Shown here in pieces: positions 43,485 through 52,070 of a stretch of 64,000 nucleotides of DNA. How positions within the stretch are numbered: the stretch's first letter is position 1; each line of letters starts with the position of its first letter. The stretch comes from Maribacter sp. PR1 (lineage in GTDB: Bacteria > Bacteroidota > Bacteroidia > Flavobacteriales > Flavobacteriaceae): positions 62,001 through 126,000 of the forward strand of contig NZ_JAQPCG010000002.1 of assembly GCF_028464145.1 (NCBI RefSeq), written 5' to 3'. Below the pieces are notes generated by a model, which was not told where the DNA came from, did no database searches, and saw only the letters and a list, made by a program, of their open reading frames with translations. The position numbers were made by a program, and so were the translations under genes.

Positions 43485-44405
43485 ATGGGTCACGGACACA
43501 ATCATCACGGCCATGGGCATGCCCACCCAAAAGTTGAGGGTAAAAACCTTATAATTTCTATACTTCTTAATATTCTTATTACTGCATCTCAGGTAGTGGG
43601 TGGTTTAATTTCGGGAAGTTTAGCATTACTGTCCGATGCACTTCATAATTTCAGTGATGTTCTATCACTAATTGTTAGTTACATAGCAAACGTACTTTCA
43701 AAGAAAAAAGCATCCACAACAAAAACCTTTGGTTACAAAAGAGCTGAAATTATAGCTGCTTTTGTCAACTCGGCTACATTGATAATTGTGGCCATCATTC
43801 TGATTAAAGAGGCAATTGAACGTTTTATTTCTCCAGAGGAAGTGGAATCAAATTTGGTTATATGGCTTTCCTTATTGGGTATCCTTGCCAATGGTTTCAG
43901 TGTTTTTCTTATTAAGAAGGATTCGAAGAAAAATATGAACATGAAATCCGCCTACCTTCATTTGTTAACGGACATGTTAGCGTCTGTAGCAGTTTTAACA
44001 GGAGGGTTGTTAATGAAGTTCTATGAAATCTATTGGGTAGATCCTTTATTAACTTTAATCATTGCTATCTACTTAATTTATATGGGTTTTGATCTATTAA
44101 AGGATTCTACCCGTGTTCTCATGTTGTTTACTCCAAATACGATACAAGTACAACATATTGTGCAAACCATAACCAATTTAGAATCCGTTAAAAACGTACA
44201 CCATGTTCATATTTGGCAGTTGAATGAGGATGAAGTCCATTTGGAAGCCCATATCGATTTTACCTTGGATATAAGACTTTCAGAATTTGATAAAATTTTA
44301 AGTCAAATAGAGGAGGAGCTATACCATAAGCACGGTATAACACATCTAAATATTCAACCGGAATTTGGTAAGTGCGATAGTAAACATGTCATCGTTCAAG
44401 ATTGA
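43485..44405 (+). CDS. Cation diffusion facilitator (CzcD-like) zinc/cation efflux protein
   Basis: The His-rich head MGHGHNHHGHGHAHPKVEG is a metal-binding segment typical of CDF exporters. Six membrane segments follow, with the paired site-A motifs SLALLSDALHNFSDVLSLIV (HxxxD) in the second and AYLHLLTDMLASVAVLTGG in the fifth. The cytoplasmic C-terminal domain has HHVHIWQLNEDEVHLEAHID and LYHKHGITHLNIQPEFGKC. The HNFSD/HLLTD pair points to zinc, cadmium or cobalt, using the proton gradient. At 306 residues it is typical. Second gene of the rpiB operon. Confidence 0.94.
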   Translation: MGHGHNHHGHGHAHPKVEGKNLIISILLNILITASQVVGGLISGSLALLSDALHNFSDVLSLIVSYIANVLSKKKASTTKTFGYKRAEIIAAFVNSATLIIVAIILIKEAIERFISPEEVESNLVIWLSLLGILANGFSVFLIKKDSKKNMNMKSAYLHLLTDMLASVAVLTGGLLMKFYEIYWVDPLLTLIIAIYLIYMGFDLLKDSTRVLMLFTPNTIQVQHIVQTITNLESVKNVHHVHIWQLNEDEVHLEAHIDFTLDIRLSEFDKILSQIEEELYHKHGITHLNIQPEFGKCDSKHVIVQD

Positions 44406-44417
44406 TGATTTAATAAA

Positions 44418-44840
44418 ATGAAAACGTATAAATCAAAAATCAGCTGGGGCCTTATAGTAATTCCCACATTATTTTTCGTAGGAATCATAGTATATATGAT
44501 AATAACAAAAGAGAAACAGTCTGAAATTTTATCGGCCGGTGTTGTATTCTTTTTCATTTTACTATTTATTTATTATCTCTTCACCAATACTGTTTATACC
44601 ATTAAAAATAGAATACTATATGTGAAATGTGGTTTTTTGTATCGAAAACACCTGGATATTTCCAGGATAAAATCAGTAAGGAAAACCAATGATATAATCT
44701 CCGCGCCCGCCGCATCGATCGATCGACTACAAATAGCCTACGATGAATTTGGAATTTTGATTATTTCACCAAAAAACGAACAAGGTTTTATTAAAGAACT
44801 TTTAAGTGTTAATCCACAAATTATTGATAGAAAAAGCTAA
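44418..44840 (+). CDS. PH-domain membrane protein (bPH_6 type)
   Basis: Two N-terminal membrane segments (about residues 9-30, SWGLIVIPTLFFVGIIVYMI, and 37-58, AGVVFFFILLFIYYLF) are followed by a bacterial PH-like domain, about 60-135: TVYTIKNRILYVKCGFLYRK, LDISRIKSVRKT and YDEFGILIISPKNEQGFIKE. This arrangement is common in small Bacteroidota membrane proteins of unknown role. The stop codon overlaps the start of the next gene (TAATG), so translation is coupled with the GNAT protein. Confidence 0.82.
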   Translation: MKTYKSKISWGLIVIPTLFFVGIIVYMIITKEKQSEILSAGVVFFFILLFIYYLFTNTVYTIKNRILYVKCGFLYRKHLDISRIKSVRKTNDIISAPAASIDRLQIAYDEFGILIISPKNEQGFIKELLSVNPQIIDRKS

Positions 44841-45280
44841 TGCATATAGAAGTTAAAAAATTTAAGGAGCTAACTGTTCATGAGCTTTACGGTTTGTTAC
44901 AATTACGGAGCGAAGTTTTTGTGGTGGAGCAGGATTGTGTATATCAAGATTTGGACGGAAAGGATAAAAAAGCAATCCATGTCATCGGTAAAAAAAACAA
45001 TGTAATTGTGGCCTATACCAGGATATTTAGTCCTGGCGACTATTTTAAGGAAGCTAGTATAGGTAGGGTAGTGGTTAAAAAAAGTGAGCGACAATATGGT
45101 TATGGAAAGGTAATTATGAGAGCCTCTATTAAGGCGGTGGAAGAACAATTAAATACCACAAAAATTAGACTTTCCGCCCAAACCTATTTATTAAAGTTTT
45201 ATAATTCTTTGGGTTTTACAACCGAAGGAGAAGGATATTTGGAAGATGGTATTCCCCACATTTCAATGATAAAAAAATAA
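44840..45280 (+). CDS. ElaA-type GNAT acetyltransferase
   Basis: The N terminus (LTVHELYGLLQLRSEVFVVE then QDCVYQDLDGKDKKAIHVIG) is the ElaA signature. The acetyl-CoA binding loop is IGRVVVKKSERQYGYGKVIM, and the C-terminal LSAQTYLLKFYNSLGFTTEG and YLEDGIPHISMIK complete the GNAT fold. Substrate unknown. At 146 residues it is full length. Last gene of the rpiB operon, followed by a strong hairpin. Confidence 0.92.
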   Translation: MHIEVKKFKELTVHELYGLLQLRSEVFVVEQDCVYQDLDGKDKKAIHVIGKKNNVIVAYTRIFSPGDYFKEASIGRVVVKKSERQYGYGKVIMRASIKAVEEQLNTTKIRLSAQTYLLKFYNSLGFTTEGEGYLEDGIPHISMIKK

Positions 45281-45305
45281 AGGGACTCTGAAAGAGTCCC
45301 TTTAT
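45278..45305. terminator. Bidirectional terminator between GNAT gene and restriction-modification locus
   Basis: AAAGGGACTCT pairs with AGAGTCCCTTT around a GAA loop. On the minus strand it is followed by TATTTTTTT, a strong U-tract for the leftward genes; on the plus strand the tract is weaker. Confidence 0.85.
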
Positions 45306-45327
45306 CACTAAGTATTTTTTTGTTAAA

Positions 45328-45702
45328 TTAAATTTTAATAGGTTGCTTATTGCTGAGATTAATATCTTCTAACATGGTATCCGTAAACTTATAGTGTCCT
45401 CGGGTAGTAATAATTCTAAATCGGTTAGAATTCATTCGGCTCAAGGTATCCAAGAAAAGCCATTTCGTTTTTAAAAGTCTTGGCTTTTCAGATTTTAAAC
45501 TGATATCAAAAAAATATTTTCTTCCATTTTTTATCGCTACAATATCTGGGGTAATTTTTTCTTCTGCACCTTTTCTACTGTAGGATTTAGGCTTCTCATA
45601 ACCCTCCATATCAGCTTTTATATTTTCGAAACCGGTGGCTTCTAAATGATGTATTGATTTTTCTAAAAACTCTGTATTATCTGACTTGTCTAACTTTACC
45701 AT
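45328..45702 (-). CDS. Small PD-(D/E)XK nuclease-like protein of unknown function
   Basis: Start chosen at ATG (MVKLDKSDNT); the longer TTG frame would add an implausible hydrophobic head. The 124-residue protein has a helix (FLEKSIHHLEATGFENIKAD), then KITPDIVAIKNGRKYFFDIS followed by LK. Asp53 and Asp66 with a nearby Lys70 recall the core of PD-(D/E)XK nucleases, but the usual D/E-x-K spacing is not met, so activity is doubtful. It lies 80 bp downstream of the restriction endonuclease gene on the same strand and ahead of a strong terminator. It may belong to that locus or be an unrelated neighbour. Confidence 0.6.
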   Translation of the reverse strand: MVKLDKSDNTEFLEKSIHHLEATGFENIKADMEGYEKPKSYSRKGAEEKITPDIVAIKNGRKYFFDISLKSEKPRLLKTKWLFLDTLSRMNSNRFRIITTRGHYKFTDTMLEDINLSNKQPIKI

Positions 45703-45782
45703 ACTTGATAAGATAGAAAAAAAAAGGAGAATTCCAAAATTCAAGCACTGATTAACAGCTTTTTAACCTATTTGACAAGAAA

Positions 45783-46391
45783 TTAAAGCAAATTTTTGGC
45801 AATACCACTTTCCAATAAATAATTTAATCGCAAAATAAGATTAATGGGTTTCTCTGCTTTGTTGTTTTTAGAATGGTACAAATAGCCCTCGGTTCTTGGA
45901 TTTAAGCCTTCAAACATTATTTTTCCGTGAGGTAAGGAGTCATATTTATAGTTCTTGCTGATACTGGACTGTGTTATTCCTTTTTTCCTTAGAACATTGA
46001 TTAGTTTTTCACGGTTGACAAAAGTGATTTGACATGAAGTAAACACAGCCGGCTCGTCTTCGTAAATGGAGGTAACCAGGGCATAAAAATCAGTTGTCTT
46101 TGAGGCATCAAACAACCAACCTTGTCTCAAAGATTTATTTTTTAAATAGAGAAGTTCAAAAGCAAAAGTGGGAAGGCTTTCATTTATATAATCCAGCTGT
46201 GCCTTTTCATCAATATGGAATATTTTATTGGACGTTTCTTGCTTAAATAAAACATCTATACCCTGGAATTGTTGGGCGCTATCATGTATACGTTCAAAAT
46301 GATAGTTCTTCAAATATTTTGAATAATATTTATCGAGTAAAATGGATAGCTTTTTTTCCTTTTCCAGATCTGATTTAAATGTACTTTTCAA
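45783..46391 (-). CDS. Type II restriction endonuclease-like protein
   Basis: The 202-residue protein sits 11 bp behind a DNA cytosine methyltransferase, the classic position of a cognate endonuclease. FQGIDVLFKQ then FHIDEKAQLDYINESLPTFA supplies Asp46, Asp61 and Lys63, a PD-(D/E)XK-type core; the rest includes QITFVNREKLINVLRKKGIT and a C-terminal LILRLNYLLESGIAKNLL helix. Only a TTG start fits: an in-frame stop lies just upstream and no ATG occurs near. The recognition site should match that of the methyltransferase but cannot be read from sequence. I do not recognise a named enzyme. Confidence rests largely on context. Confidence 0.75.
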   Translation of the reverse strand: MKSTFKSDLEKEKKLSILLDKYYSKYLKNYHFERIHDSAQQFQGIDVLFKQETSNKIFHIDEKAQLDYINESLPTFAFELLYLKNKSLRQGWLFDASKTTDFYALVTSIYEDEPAVFTSCQITFVNREKLINVLRKKGITQSSISKNYKYDSLPHGKIMFEGLNPRTEGYLYHSKNNKAEKPINLILRLNYLLESGIAKNLL

Positions 46392-46402
46392 ACCTGAATA
46401 TT

Positions 46403-47629
46403 TTAAGCATTTATTTTTTCATACAATGCAGTACCAATTCTTTCAACAATACCTACGACCAAGGCATTGCCCATAAAAAAGGCTCTTTTGGTATCGCTTA
46501 TACCCTGTAATTGGGTGTGATTGTCCGGAAACATATTTAGACGCTCCAGTTCAACAGGTGTCAAACGGCGCATCCCTTTTGGGGTTTTAACTACATGTTT
46601 AAATCGAGAAGGACTTCTTCCTCCTTCCCCTGTAATGATTGTTCGCGAAGCGTTGTCAAGGGCATCCGGAAATATCATAGCACCTTCACTGTAGTTATAG
46701 CTAAATCCACTTTTTGCAGTTCTAACTTCTTTTTTTGAACCTTTTAAATATTCCCACTTCGGTAAATCATTTGCATCGATATAAAATTCCTGGCTTATTT
46801 TGCTATTCTGAAGGATATCACCCAAAACAATCTTTTTACCATCATATGAAGGCAAGGTTTTAATGGTAGTTACTTTACCATCAATAAAAACTCCTGTATT
46901 TTGAAAAGGAGATAGTTTTTCTTTTACATTGAAATTTTCGGAAAGCTCGACCAAATCACCTTCAATGATAAACTCTTTAAGATTTGAAGTAGTGGAATTT
47001 AAGGGAAACGCACCCGCCAACACACCTTTTTTTAGCATCCATTCCAAGGAATTCTCTTTTCTAATGTTATCGTAAATACGTGTGCTTTTATGATAACCAA
47101 TAAAAAAAACACGCCTTCTGCGTTGAGGCATACCATATTCCGCAGCATTGATAACACGCCATTCTACAGCATATCCCAATTCCTCCAAGCTCCTCAACAT
47201 AATGGCAAAATCACGACCCCGTTGACTGGAAGGTGACTTTAGTAAACGGTCCACATTCTCTAAAAAAAGATATTTTGGAGGGTGTTTTTTTTCGGATAGT
47301 ATTCTATGGATACTCCACCAAAGCACCCCTTTTTTACCAATAAGGCCTTTGGAATTTTGTAGAGTGGTAGCAACCGAATAGTCTTGGCAAGGGAATCCCC
47401 CTACGAGTAAATCTGCATCGGGAATTTCTGAGGTGGGCACTTCTGAGATATCGGAATTACTATGATTTTCAGAACCAAATCGTGCCTCATAGACCATGGA
47501 AGCATGCTGTGTTTTGGTGCTAGGTTCCCATTGGTTGCTCCAGACAACCTTATATTTTTCGGTTTGTTCCAACCCAAGGCGAAATCCGCCAACACCGGCA
47601 AAAAGTTCTATTACGGTCAGTTTTTTCAT
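46403..47629 (-). CDS. DNA (cytosine-5-)-methyltransferase of a type II restriction-modification system
   Basis: The enzyme transfers a methyl group from SAM to C5 of cytosine in a specific site. All main motifs are present: I (IELFAGVGGFRLGL, about 8-20), IV (GGFPCQDYS, catalytic Cys81), VI (LFLENVDRLL, ENV 124-126), VIII (PQRRRRVFFIGY, 168-179), IX (RRLTPVELERLNMFPD) and X (FFMGNALVVGIVERIG). The variable target-recognition region spans about 200-330. At 408 residues it is normal. The endonuclease-like gene follows by 11 bp. Start is ATG. No controller gene is visible. Confidence 0.96.
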   Translation of the reverse strand: MKKLTVIELFAGVGGFRLGLEQTEKYKVVWSNQWEPSTKTQHASMVYEARFGSENHSNSDISEVPTSEIPDADLLVGGFPCQDYSVATTLQNSKGLIGKKGVLWWSIHRILSEKKHPPKYLFLENVDRLLKSPSSQRGRDFAIMLRSLEELGYAVEWRVINAAEYGMPQRRRRVFFIGYHKSTRIYDNIRKENSLEWMLKKGVLAGAFPLNSTTSNLKEFIIEGDLVELSENFNVKEKLSPFQNTGVFIDGKVTTIKTLPSYDGKKIVLGDILQNSKISQEFYIDANDLPKWEYLKGSKKEVRTAKSGFSYNYSEGAMIFPDALDNASRTIITGEGGRSPSRFKHVVKTPKGMRRLTPVELERLNMFPDNHTQLQGISDTKRAFFMGNALVVGIVERIGTALYEKINA

Positions 47630-47719
47630 GATGGGCTAAGGTAGCCAAATTATAATATGAGATCCAAAAACTATTTCAAGTAAAAAGAAGTGGATTCTTT
47701 ATTTTTACAAAAAAATGGC

Positions 47720-48904
47720 ATGCGTTTTTCTATTTATTGTTTAGTACTGATATCGATTTTTGGTTGCCAACCCGAACGCAAGGAAGATGTAAACATCCAA
47801 CCTTATATTGAAGAAATCAAAAATGAATATGCACCAGATAAACGCGTGGCACTTTTTCAGGTAGAACCAAAGGAATTTAATGGGACTTGGGTGATAAAAG
47901 GGGAAACCAATCTACCTGATGCAGCAATGGAACTTAAGGAGAGGCTGGAAGACAACAATATAAAATACATAGACAGTCTACAATCGCTTCCTTCGAAAGA
48001 ACTTGATGGAAAACATAACGCACTTGTAACTATTTCTGTAGCCAATTTGCGAAGCAATCCAAAACATTCTGCCGAATTGGCCACCCAAGCAACCCTTGGC
48101 ACTCCTGTAAAGGTTTGGAAAAAGGAAGGAGGATGGTTTTATATTCAAACGCCCGACAAGTATTTGGCTTGGGTAAATTCCGGAGAAATTTTTTTAATGT
48201 CAGACAATGAGCTAGAAGAATGGATGAACCGAGATAAAATTATTTATACAAAAACCTATGGGCATGCTTATTCCGAAAAGAATACGAAAGAACGAGTTTC
48301 AGACCTGGTGGCAGGAAATATTATAGAGGTTGTTGCCAACGAACCTAGTTTCTATAAAGTTAGGTTTCCTGATGGTCGAGAGGCTTTTGTTCCTAAAGAA
48401 GAGGCAGAACCGTATAATCAATGGTTAGATGGTTTGGAAAAAAATACAGAATCCCTCGTTTCAACTTCAAAGACCTTAATAGGAGTACCCTACCTATGGG
48501 GAGGAACTTCTACGAAAGGTATGGACTGTAGCGGATTTACAAAAACTATTTATTTTCTAAACGGGGTCGTTATACCAAGAGATGCATCGCAACAAGTTCA
48601 TACAGGGAGATCCATAGATTCTGTAAAGAGTTTTGATCAACTTCAAAAAGGAGATCTATTGTTTTTTGGCAGGAAAGCCACAGATTCTACCGCTGAAAAA
48701 GTGGTCCACGTAGGAATGTGGATTGGGAACAATGAATTTATTCATGCATCGGACAGGGTACGTATTAGCAGTATGGACAAGGATGCCGACAATTTTGATG
48801 AATACAACTTAAATCGATACCTACGCACCAAACGTGTCTTGAACCAAGAGGACCAAGCTTTGATTAATTTACAGCGCAACTTTACCTTTTTAAGCTCAAA
48901 CTAA
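47720..48904 (+). CDS. NlpC/P60 (C40) peptidase lipoprotein with SH3-like domains
   Basis: Start chosen at MRFSIYCLVLISIFGC, a lipoprotein signal ending at Cys 16; a GTG ten codons upstream is less likely. Residues about 95-235 contain two SH3-like units (VSVANLRSNPKHSAELATQA, WFYIQTPDKYLAWVNSGEI, then NIIEVVANEPSFYKVRFPDG). The C-terminal NlpC/P60 domain has GVPYLWGGTSTKGMDCSGFT with the catalytic Cys, and VVHVGMWIGNNEFIHASD with the catalytic His. Family members cut cell-wall peptides, usually gamma-D-Glu-diaminopimelate bonds. It diverges from the restriction-modification operon. Periplasmic face of a membrane is expected. Confidence 0.93.
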   Translation: MRFSIYCLVLISIFGCQPERKEDVNIQPYIEEIKNEYAPDKRVALFQVEPKEFNGTWVIKGETNLPDAAMELKERLEDNNIKYIDSLQSLPSKELDGKHNALVTISVANLRSNPKHSAELATQATLGTPVKVWKKEGGWFYIQTPDKYLAWVNSGEIFLMSDNELEEWMNRDKIIYTKTYGHAYSEKNTKERVSDLVAGNIIEVVANEPSFYKVRFPDGREAFVPKEEAEPYNQWLDGLEKNTESLVSTSKTLIGVPYLWGGTSTKGMDCSGFTKTIYFLNGVVIPRDASQQVHTGRSIDSVKSFDQLQKGDLLFFGRKATDSTAEKVVHVGMWIGNNEFIHASDRVRISSMDKDADNFDEYNLNRYLRTKRVLNQEDQALINLQRNFTFLSSN

Positions 48905-48910
48905 GAACCA

Positions 48911-50431
48911 TTATTTACCAAATACGTGAACCAAATGGGCTTCGTCCGGTTTGCGGTTTTTGCTAAGAATACTTACGACCACATAGGTAAGCATGGACAA
49001 CAAAAAGGCCGGAATTATCTCATGAATATCCTTCAGGGCCTCATAATTAAATCTGAAAACAAACCTCCAAATGATGTTTGTCAACATTCCAACAATCATA
49101 GAGGCTAAGGCACCCAGGTCCGTACCCCATTTTAGATAGAGTCCACCGAAAATAGCAGGGAAAAAGCTAGCTGCAAATACTGCTCCTGCAAAGGCCGTTA
49201 ACTCAACAATACCGGCAATAGGGTAAAGTGTCAATAAAAACACCATTAAGCAATAAAAGGCCATGAACCATTTGGTTCTAGGTATTATTTTGGATTCCTT
49301 CATGGGCTTGGCCACATGCCAAATATCCTTGACAAATGCCGTTCCGATAATGATGATGACCGAAGCCAAAGAAGACATACCCGCAGCGAATAACCCCGCT
49401 ACACAGATGCCGCTCACCAATTTATTGTCAAACTTATCCAGCATAAATCCAACTACCTCATCCGTATGGTTTATAAGATAGTTGGCTTCTTCAGGCGTTG
49501 TCATGCCATGCACCAAAGCTCCTAGGCCCATGACACAAACCAGGGAAACACCTAAAAAAACAGGTGTCCATATCATGGCGAACCGCATACTTTTGGAATT
49601 ATTGACCGAATAGAAACGAATAAGGTTCTTGGGTTCCGATATTTGCTTCATCCCTACGGCAAGACCGATTCCAAGGATGTATAGGAACGAGACCAATTCC
49701 CCAAAGGTTACCAACCCGGATTTGATAGGGGTACCCGCCTTGGTCAAGTGTTCTGTATTTGAGATGGTTTCAAACAGATTATCCACCCCGCCGACATACA
49801 TAAAAGGAATGGCCAACATTAAAATGGCCACCCCGAACATGATGATGCCCTGTATGGCATCGGTCCATAAAACACTATACATACCACCCCAAATGGTATA
49901 GGCACAGGTTACGGCAATAATGGCGAAAGAACCGTATGCATAAGGAATATCCAATACGGAGGTTAATACATGGGCGCAGCCCTTGGCTATGCCTACCATA
50001 TACCAAAGGGTTGCGAAAAGGATGATTAAAGCGGAAAGTACTCTTATGGTTTGCGCCAAGGAACTTTTATAGCGTAAATGAAAATAATCGGGGATGGTAA
50101 AGGATTTTAATCTAGCGGTTTGAAATCGCATTTTGGGCCCTAAAAGTTGCCATGAGATAACACAGAAAAAAGTCCAAATAAAACCCATCCAAGCCCACGA
50201 GAGGCCAAATTCAAAGGACTTTCCAGCCTGGCCTATATAAGTATTGGTACTGGCCGAGGTCGAAAAAAAAGCCAGCGAAATTACCCAGCCCGGTATTTCC
50301 CTTTTGGCCACATAAAAACCTTCAACCCCCTGAGAGGCCTTTTTCTTGAAAAACCACCCAATGTACAAACAACCACCTACATATAGCGTGGTTAAAATGA
50401 GGGTTACATAGTGTTCGTAAAAGTATTCCAT
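48911..50431 (-). CDS. Sodium:solute symporter family protein
   Basis: The 506-residue protein has about 13 membrane segments with the SSS pattern: EGFYVAKREIPGWVISLAFF, then STSASTNTYIGQAGKSFEFG, and the later GLFAAGMSSLASVIIIIGTA segment that carries sodium-site residues. It resembles the pantothenate/proline/sugar branches of SSS, but the substrate is not clear. Its ATG overlaps the stop of a 39-residue membrane peptide gene (TGATG), and an acyl-CoA synthetase gene lies before that, so uptake of a carboxylic acid for CoA activation is a plausible inference. Confidence 0.93.
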   Translation of the reverse strand: MEYFYEHYVTLILTTLYVGGCLYIGWFFKKKASQGVEGFYVAKREIPGWVISLAFFSTSASTNTYIGQAGKSFEFGLSWAWMGFIWTFFCVISWQLLGPKMRFQTARLKSFTIPDYFHLRYKSSLAQTIRVLSALIILFATLWYMVGIAKGCAHVLTSVLDIPYAYGSFAIIAVTCAYTIWGGMYSVLWTDAIQGIIMFGVAILMLAIPFMYVGGVDNLFETISNTEHLTKAGTPIKSGLVTFGELVSFLYILGIGLAVGMKQISEPKNLIRFYSVNNSKSMRFAMIWTPVFLGVSLVCVMGLGALVHGMTTPEEANYLINHTDEVVGFMLDKFDNKLVSGICVAGLFAAGMSSLASVIIIIGTAFVKDIWHVAKPMKESKIIPRTKWFMAFYCLMVFLLTLYPIAGIVELTAFAGAVFAASFFPAIFGGLYLKWGTDLGALASMIVGMLTNIIWRFVFRFNYEALKDIHEIIPAFLLSMLTYVVVSILSKNRKPDEAHLVHVFGK

Positions 50432-50550
50432 CAGTGCTCCGGATTATGGTCGTTTTCCTCTACATGAATATCCCTTCTAAGGACAAGTATCGCATTGATG
50501 ATGACTAGAATTAAAATTCCCATATAGGGAACCCAGGTTAGAAAATCCAT
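50431..50550 (-). CDS. 39-residue single-span membrane peptide, possible symporter accessory subunit
   Basis: A short frame encodes MDFLTWVPYMGILILVIINA followed by ILVLRRDIHVEENDHNPEH. It has one hydrophobic span (about residues 5-24), then a basic and an acidic segment. The stop codon TGA overlaps the ATG of the SSS symporter, and the start lies 7 bp after the acyl-CoA synthetase stop, so all three should be translated from one message. Small single-span partners are known for several symporter families (MetS with MetP is one). Size, topology and coupling make a small accessory subunit the best guess. I do not recognise a named family. Confidence 0.7.
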   Translation of the reverse strand: MDFLTWVPYMGILILVIINAILVLRRDIHVEENDHNPEH

Positions 50551-50557
50551 AATTCTT

Positions 50558-52045
50558 TTAATTGGTTAGAAATAACTTCTTCACTTCGTTTTTGGTGACC
50601 TTTCCAAGAACATTTCTCGGCAATTCTTTTTCGAGGATAAACTTCCTAGGAATTTTATATCCGGGCAGTTGGGATTTTAACCAAACAGAAAGCTCTTTGG
50701 TGTCGAGCCCTGACGAAGTTGGCACAATACAAGCGCCTATAACCTCTCCCCACTCTTCATTGGGCAATCCAACAACGGCGCAATCGTTTATCAAATCATG
50801 TTTGCGCATAACATCCTCAATTTCCAAGGCCGAAATCTTATACCCGCCGGACTTTATAATGTCCACACTGTCCCTGCCCAAAATTTTATAAAGACCATCG
50901 TTGAACATACCGATATCTCCCGTAATGAACCAGCCGTCTTCTGTAAACGCTTTTTCCGTTGCATCGGGTTTTTGCCAGTATTCCTTAAAAACACTAGGGC
51001 CTTTAATCTGAAATTCCCCGGGTTCGTTGGCTTCTACCGGATTATTGTCTTGGTCTACCAAGCGCATTTCAACCGTTGGCAAGGGCAAGCCCACATGGCC
51101 AGGTCTTCGCTCCCCTCGATAGGAATTGGATAGTCCCATGCCAATTTCCGTCATTCCATAACGTTCCAAAAGTGTTTGGCCGGAAATGGACCTCCATTTT
51201 TCCAGAACAGGAACCGGTAGCGCGGCTGATCCAGAAACCATCAACCTAAGCTTGGATGCTGCTTCGGACATCTTTTTCTTTTCCTCTTCGTTTGCGTCGT
51301 CCCAAAAGGCAATTAGCTTGTAATAAATCGTAGGGACGGCCATAAAAAGGGTGAGCCTTCCAGAGCAAATAATTTCCCAAACCTTTTCATCATTGAACTT
51401 TGGCAAAAACTCACAACATGCCCCGCTCCAAAGTGCACAGCTCATCACATTGATAATTCCATGGACATGATGTAAGGGAAGAATATTAAGAATGTAGTCG
51501 TCCTTTTCCCATTCCCAGGCCTCTACCAAGGCCGTAATTTGTGCCTCAATATTGGCATGTGTCGTTACGACTCCTTTGGGCTTGCTTGTCGTCCCACTGG
51601 TATATAAGACCATGGCTCTTCGGTCCGGGGATATATCAGGCAGAGCGGACTTATTTTCAGTAAACATCTCTTCCATGGGAACAACAGAAATTCCCAGGTC
51701 AGCCTCTAAAGGTTTCAAAAATGTAATAAAATCCTCGTGGGCAATTACCATTTCAGCTTGGGTATCCTCCACAACATACTGGATGGACGGTAAGGGATGA
51801 AGAACGCACAAAGGCACGGCTATTCCGCCAGCCTTCCATATTCCCCACTGAATCGCCGTATATTCAAAAGAGGGAGGTACCAAAAAGGTGATTCTACCCT
51901 CATTTAAATCTGTGGAATTACCTAACAAATTAGAAGCTACAGCATTGGAAGAAGCTATAAGCTGGTCGTAGGTATAATCTTGATTATTGGAGGATATAGC
52001 CTTTCTTTCGCCAAAAGTTTTGGCGCGCTCAAATAGTTTTAACAT
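50558..52045 (-). CDS. AMP-forming acyl-CoA synthetase (malonyl-CoA synthetase/ACSF3-like)
   Basis: The enzyme activates a carboxylic acid with ATP to an acyl-adenylate and then to the CoA thioester. The P-loop-like LYTSGTTSKPKGVVTTHANI is at about 146-165. ERYGMTEIGMGLSNSYRGER, GWFITGDIGMFNDGLYKILG and the C-terminal IPRKFILEKELPRNVLGKVT with its catalytic Lys are all in place. The short length (495) and the MTEIGM motif fit the MatB/ACSF3 branch, whose substrates are malonate or methylmalonate; this assignment is tentative. Start is ATG. It is followed directly by the small peptide and symporter genes, suggesting uptake and activation of the same acid. Confidence 0.9.
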   Translation of the reverse strand: MLKLFERAKTFGERKAISSNNQDYTYDQLIASSNAVASNLLGNSTDLNEGRITFLVPPSFEYTAIQWGIWKAGGIAVPLCVLHPLPSIQYVVEDTQAEMVIAHEDFITFLKPLEADLGISVVPMEEMFTENKSALPDISPDRRAMVLYTSGTTSKPKGVVTTHANIEAQITALVEAWEWEKDDYILNILPLHHVHGIINVMSCALWSGACCEFLPKFNDEKVWEIICSGRLTLFMAVPTIYYKLIAFWDDANEEEKKKMSEAASKLRLMVSGSAALPVPVLEKWRSISGQTLLERYGMTEIGMGLSNSYRGERRPGHVGLPLPTVEMRLVDQDNNPVEANEPGEFQIKGPSVFKEYWQKPDATEKAFTEDGWFITGDIGMFNDGLYKILGRDSVDIIKSGGYKISALEIEDVMRKHDLINDCAVVGLPNEEWGEVIGACIVPTSSGLDTKELSVWLKSQLPGYKIPRKFILEKELPRNVLGKVTKNEVKKLFLTN

Positions 52046-52070
52046 CGTTGGTCAGTTTGTTCTTAAGCCA

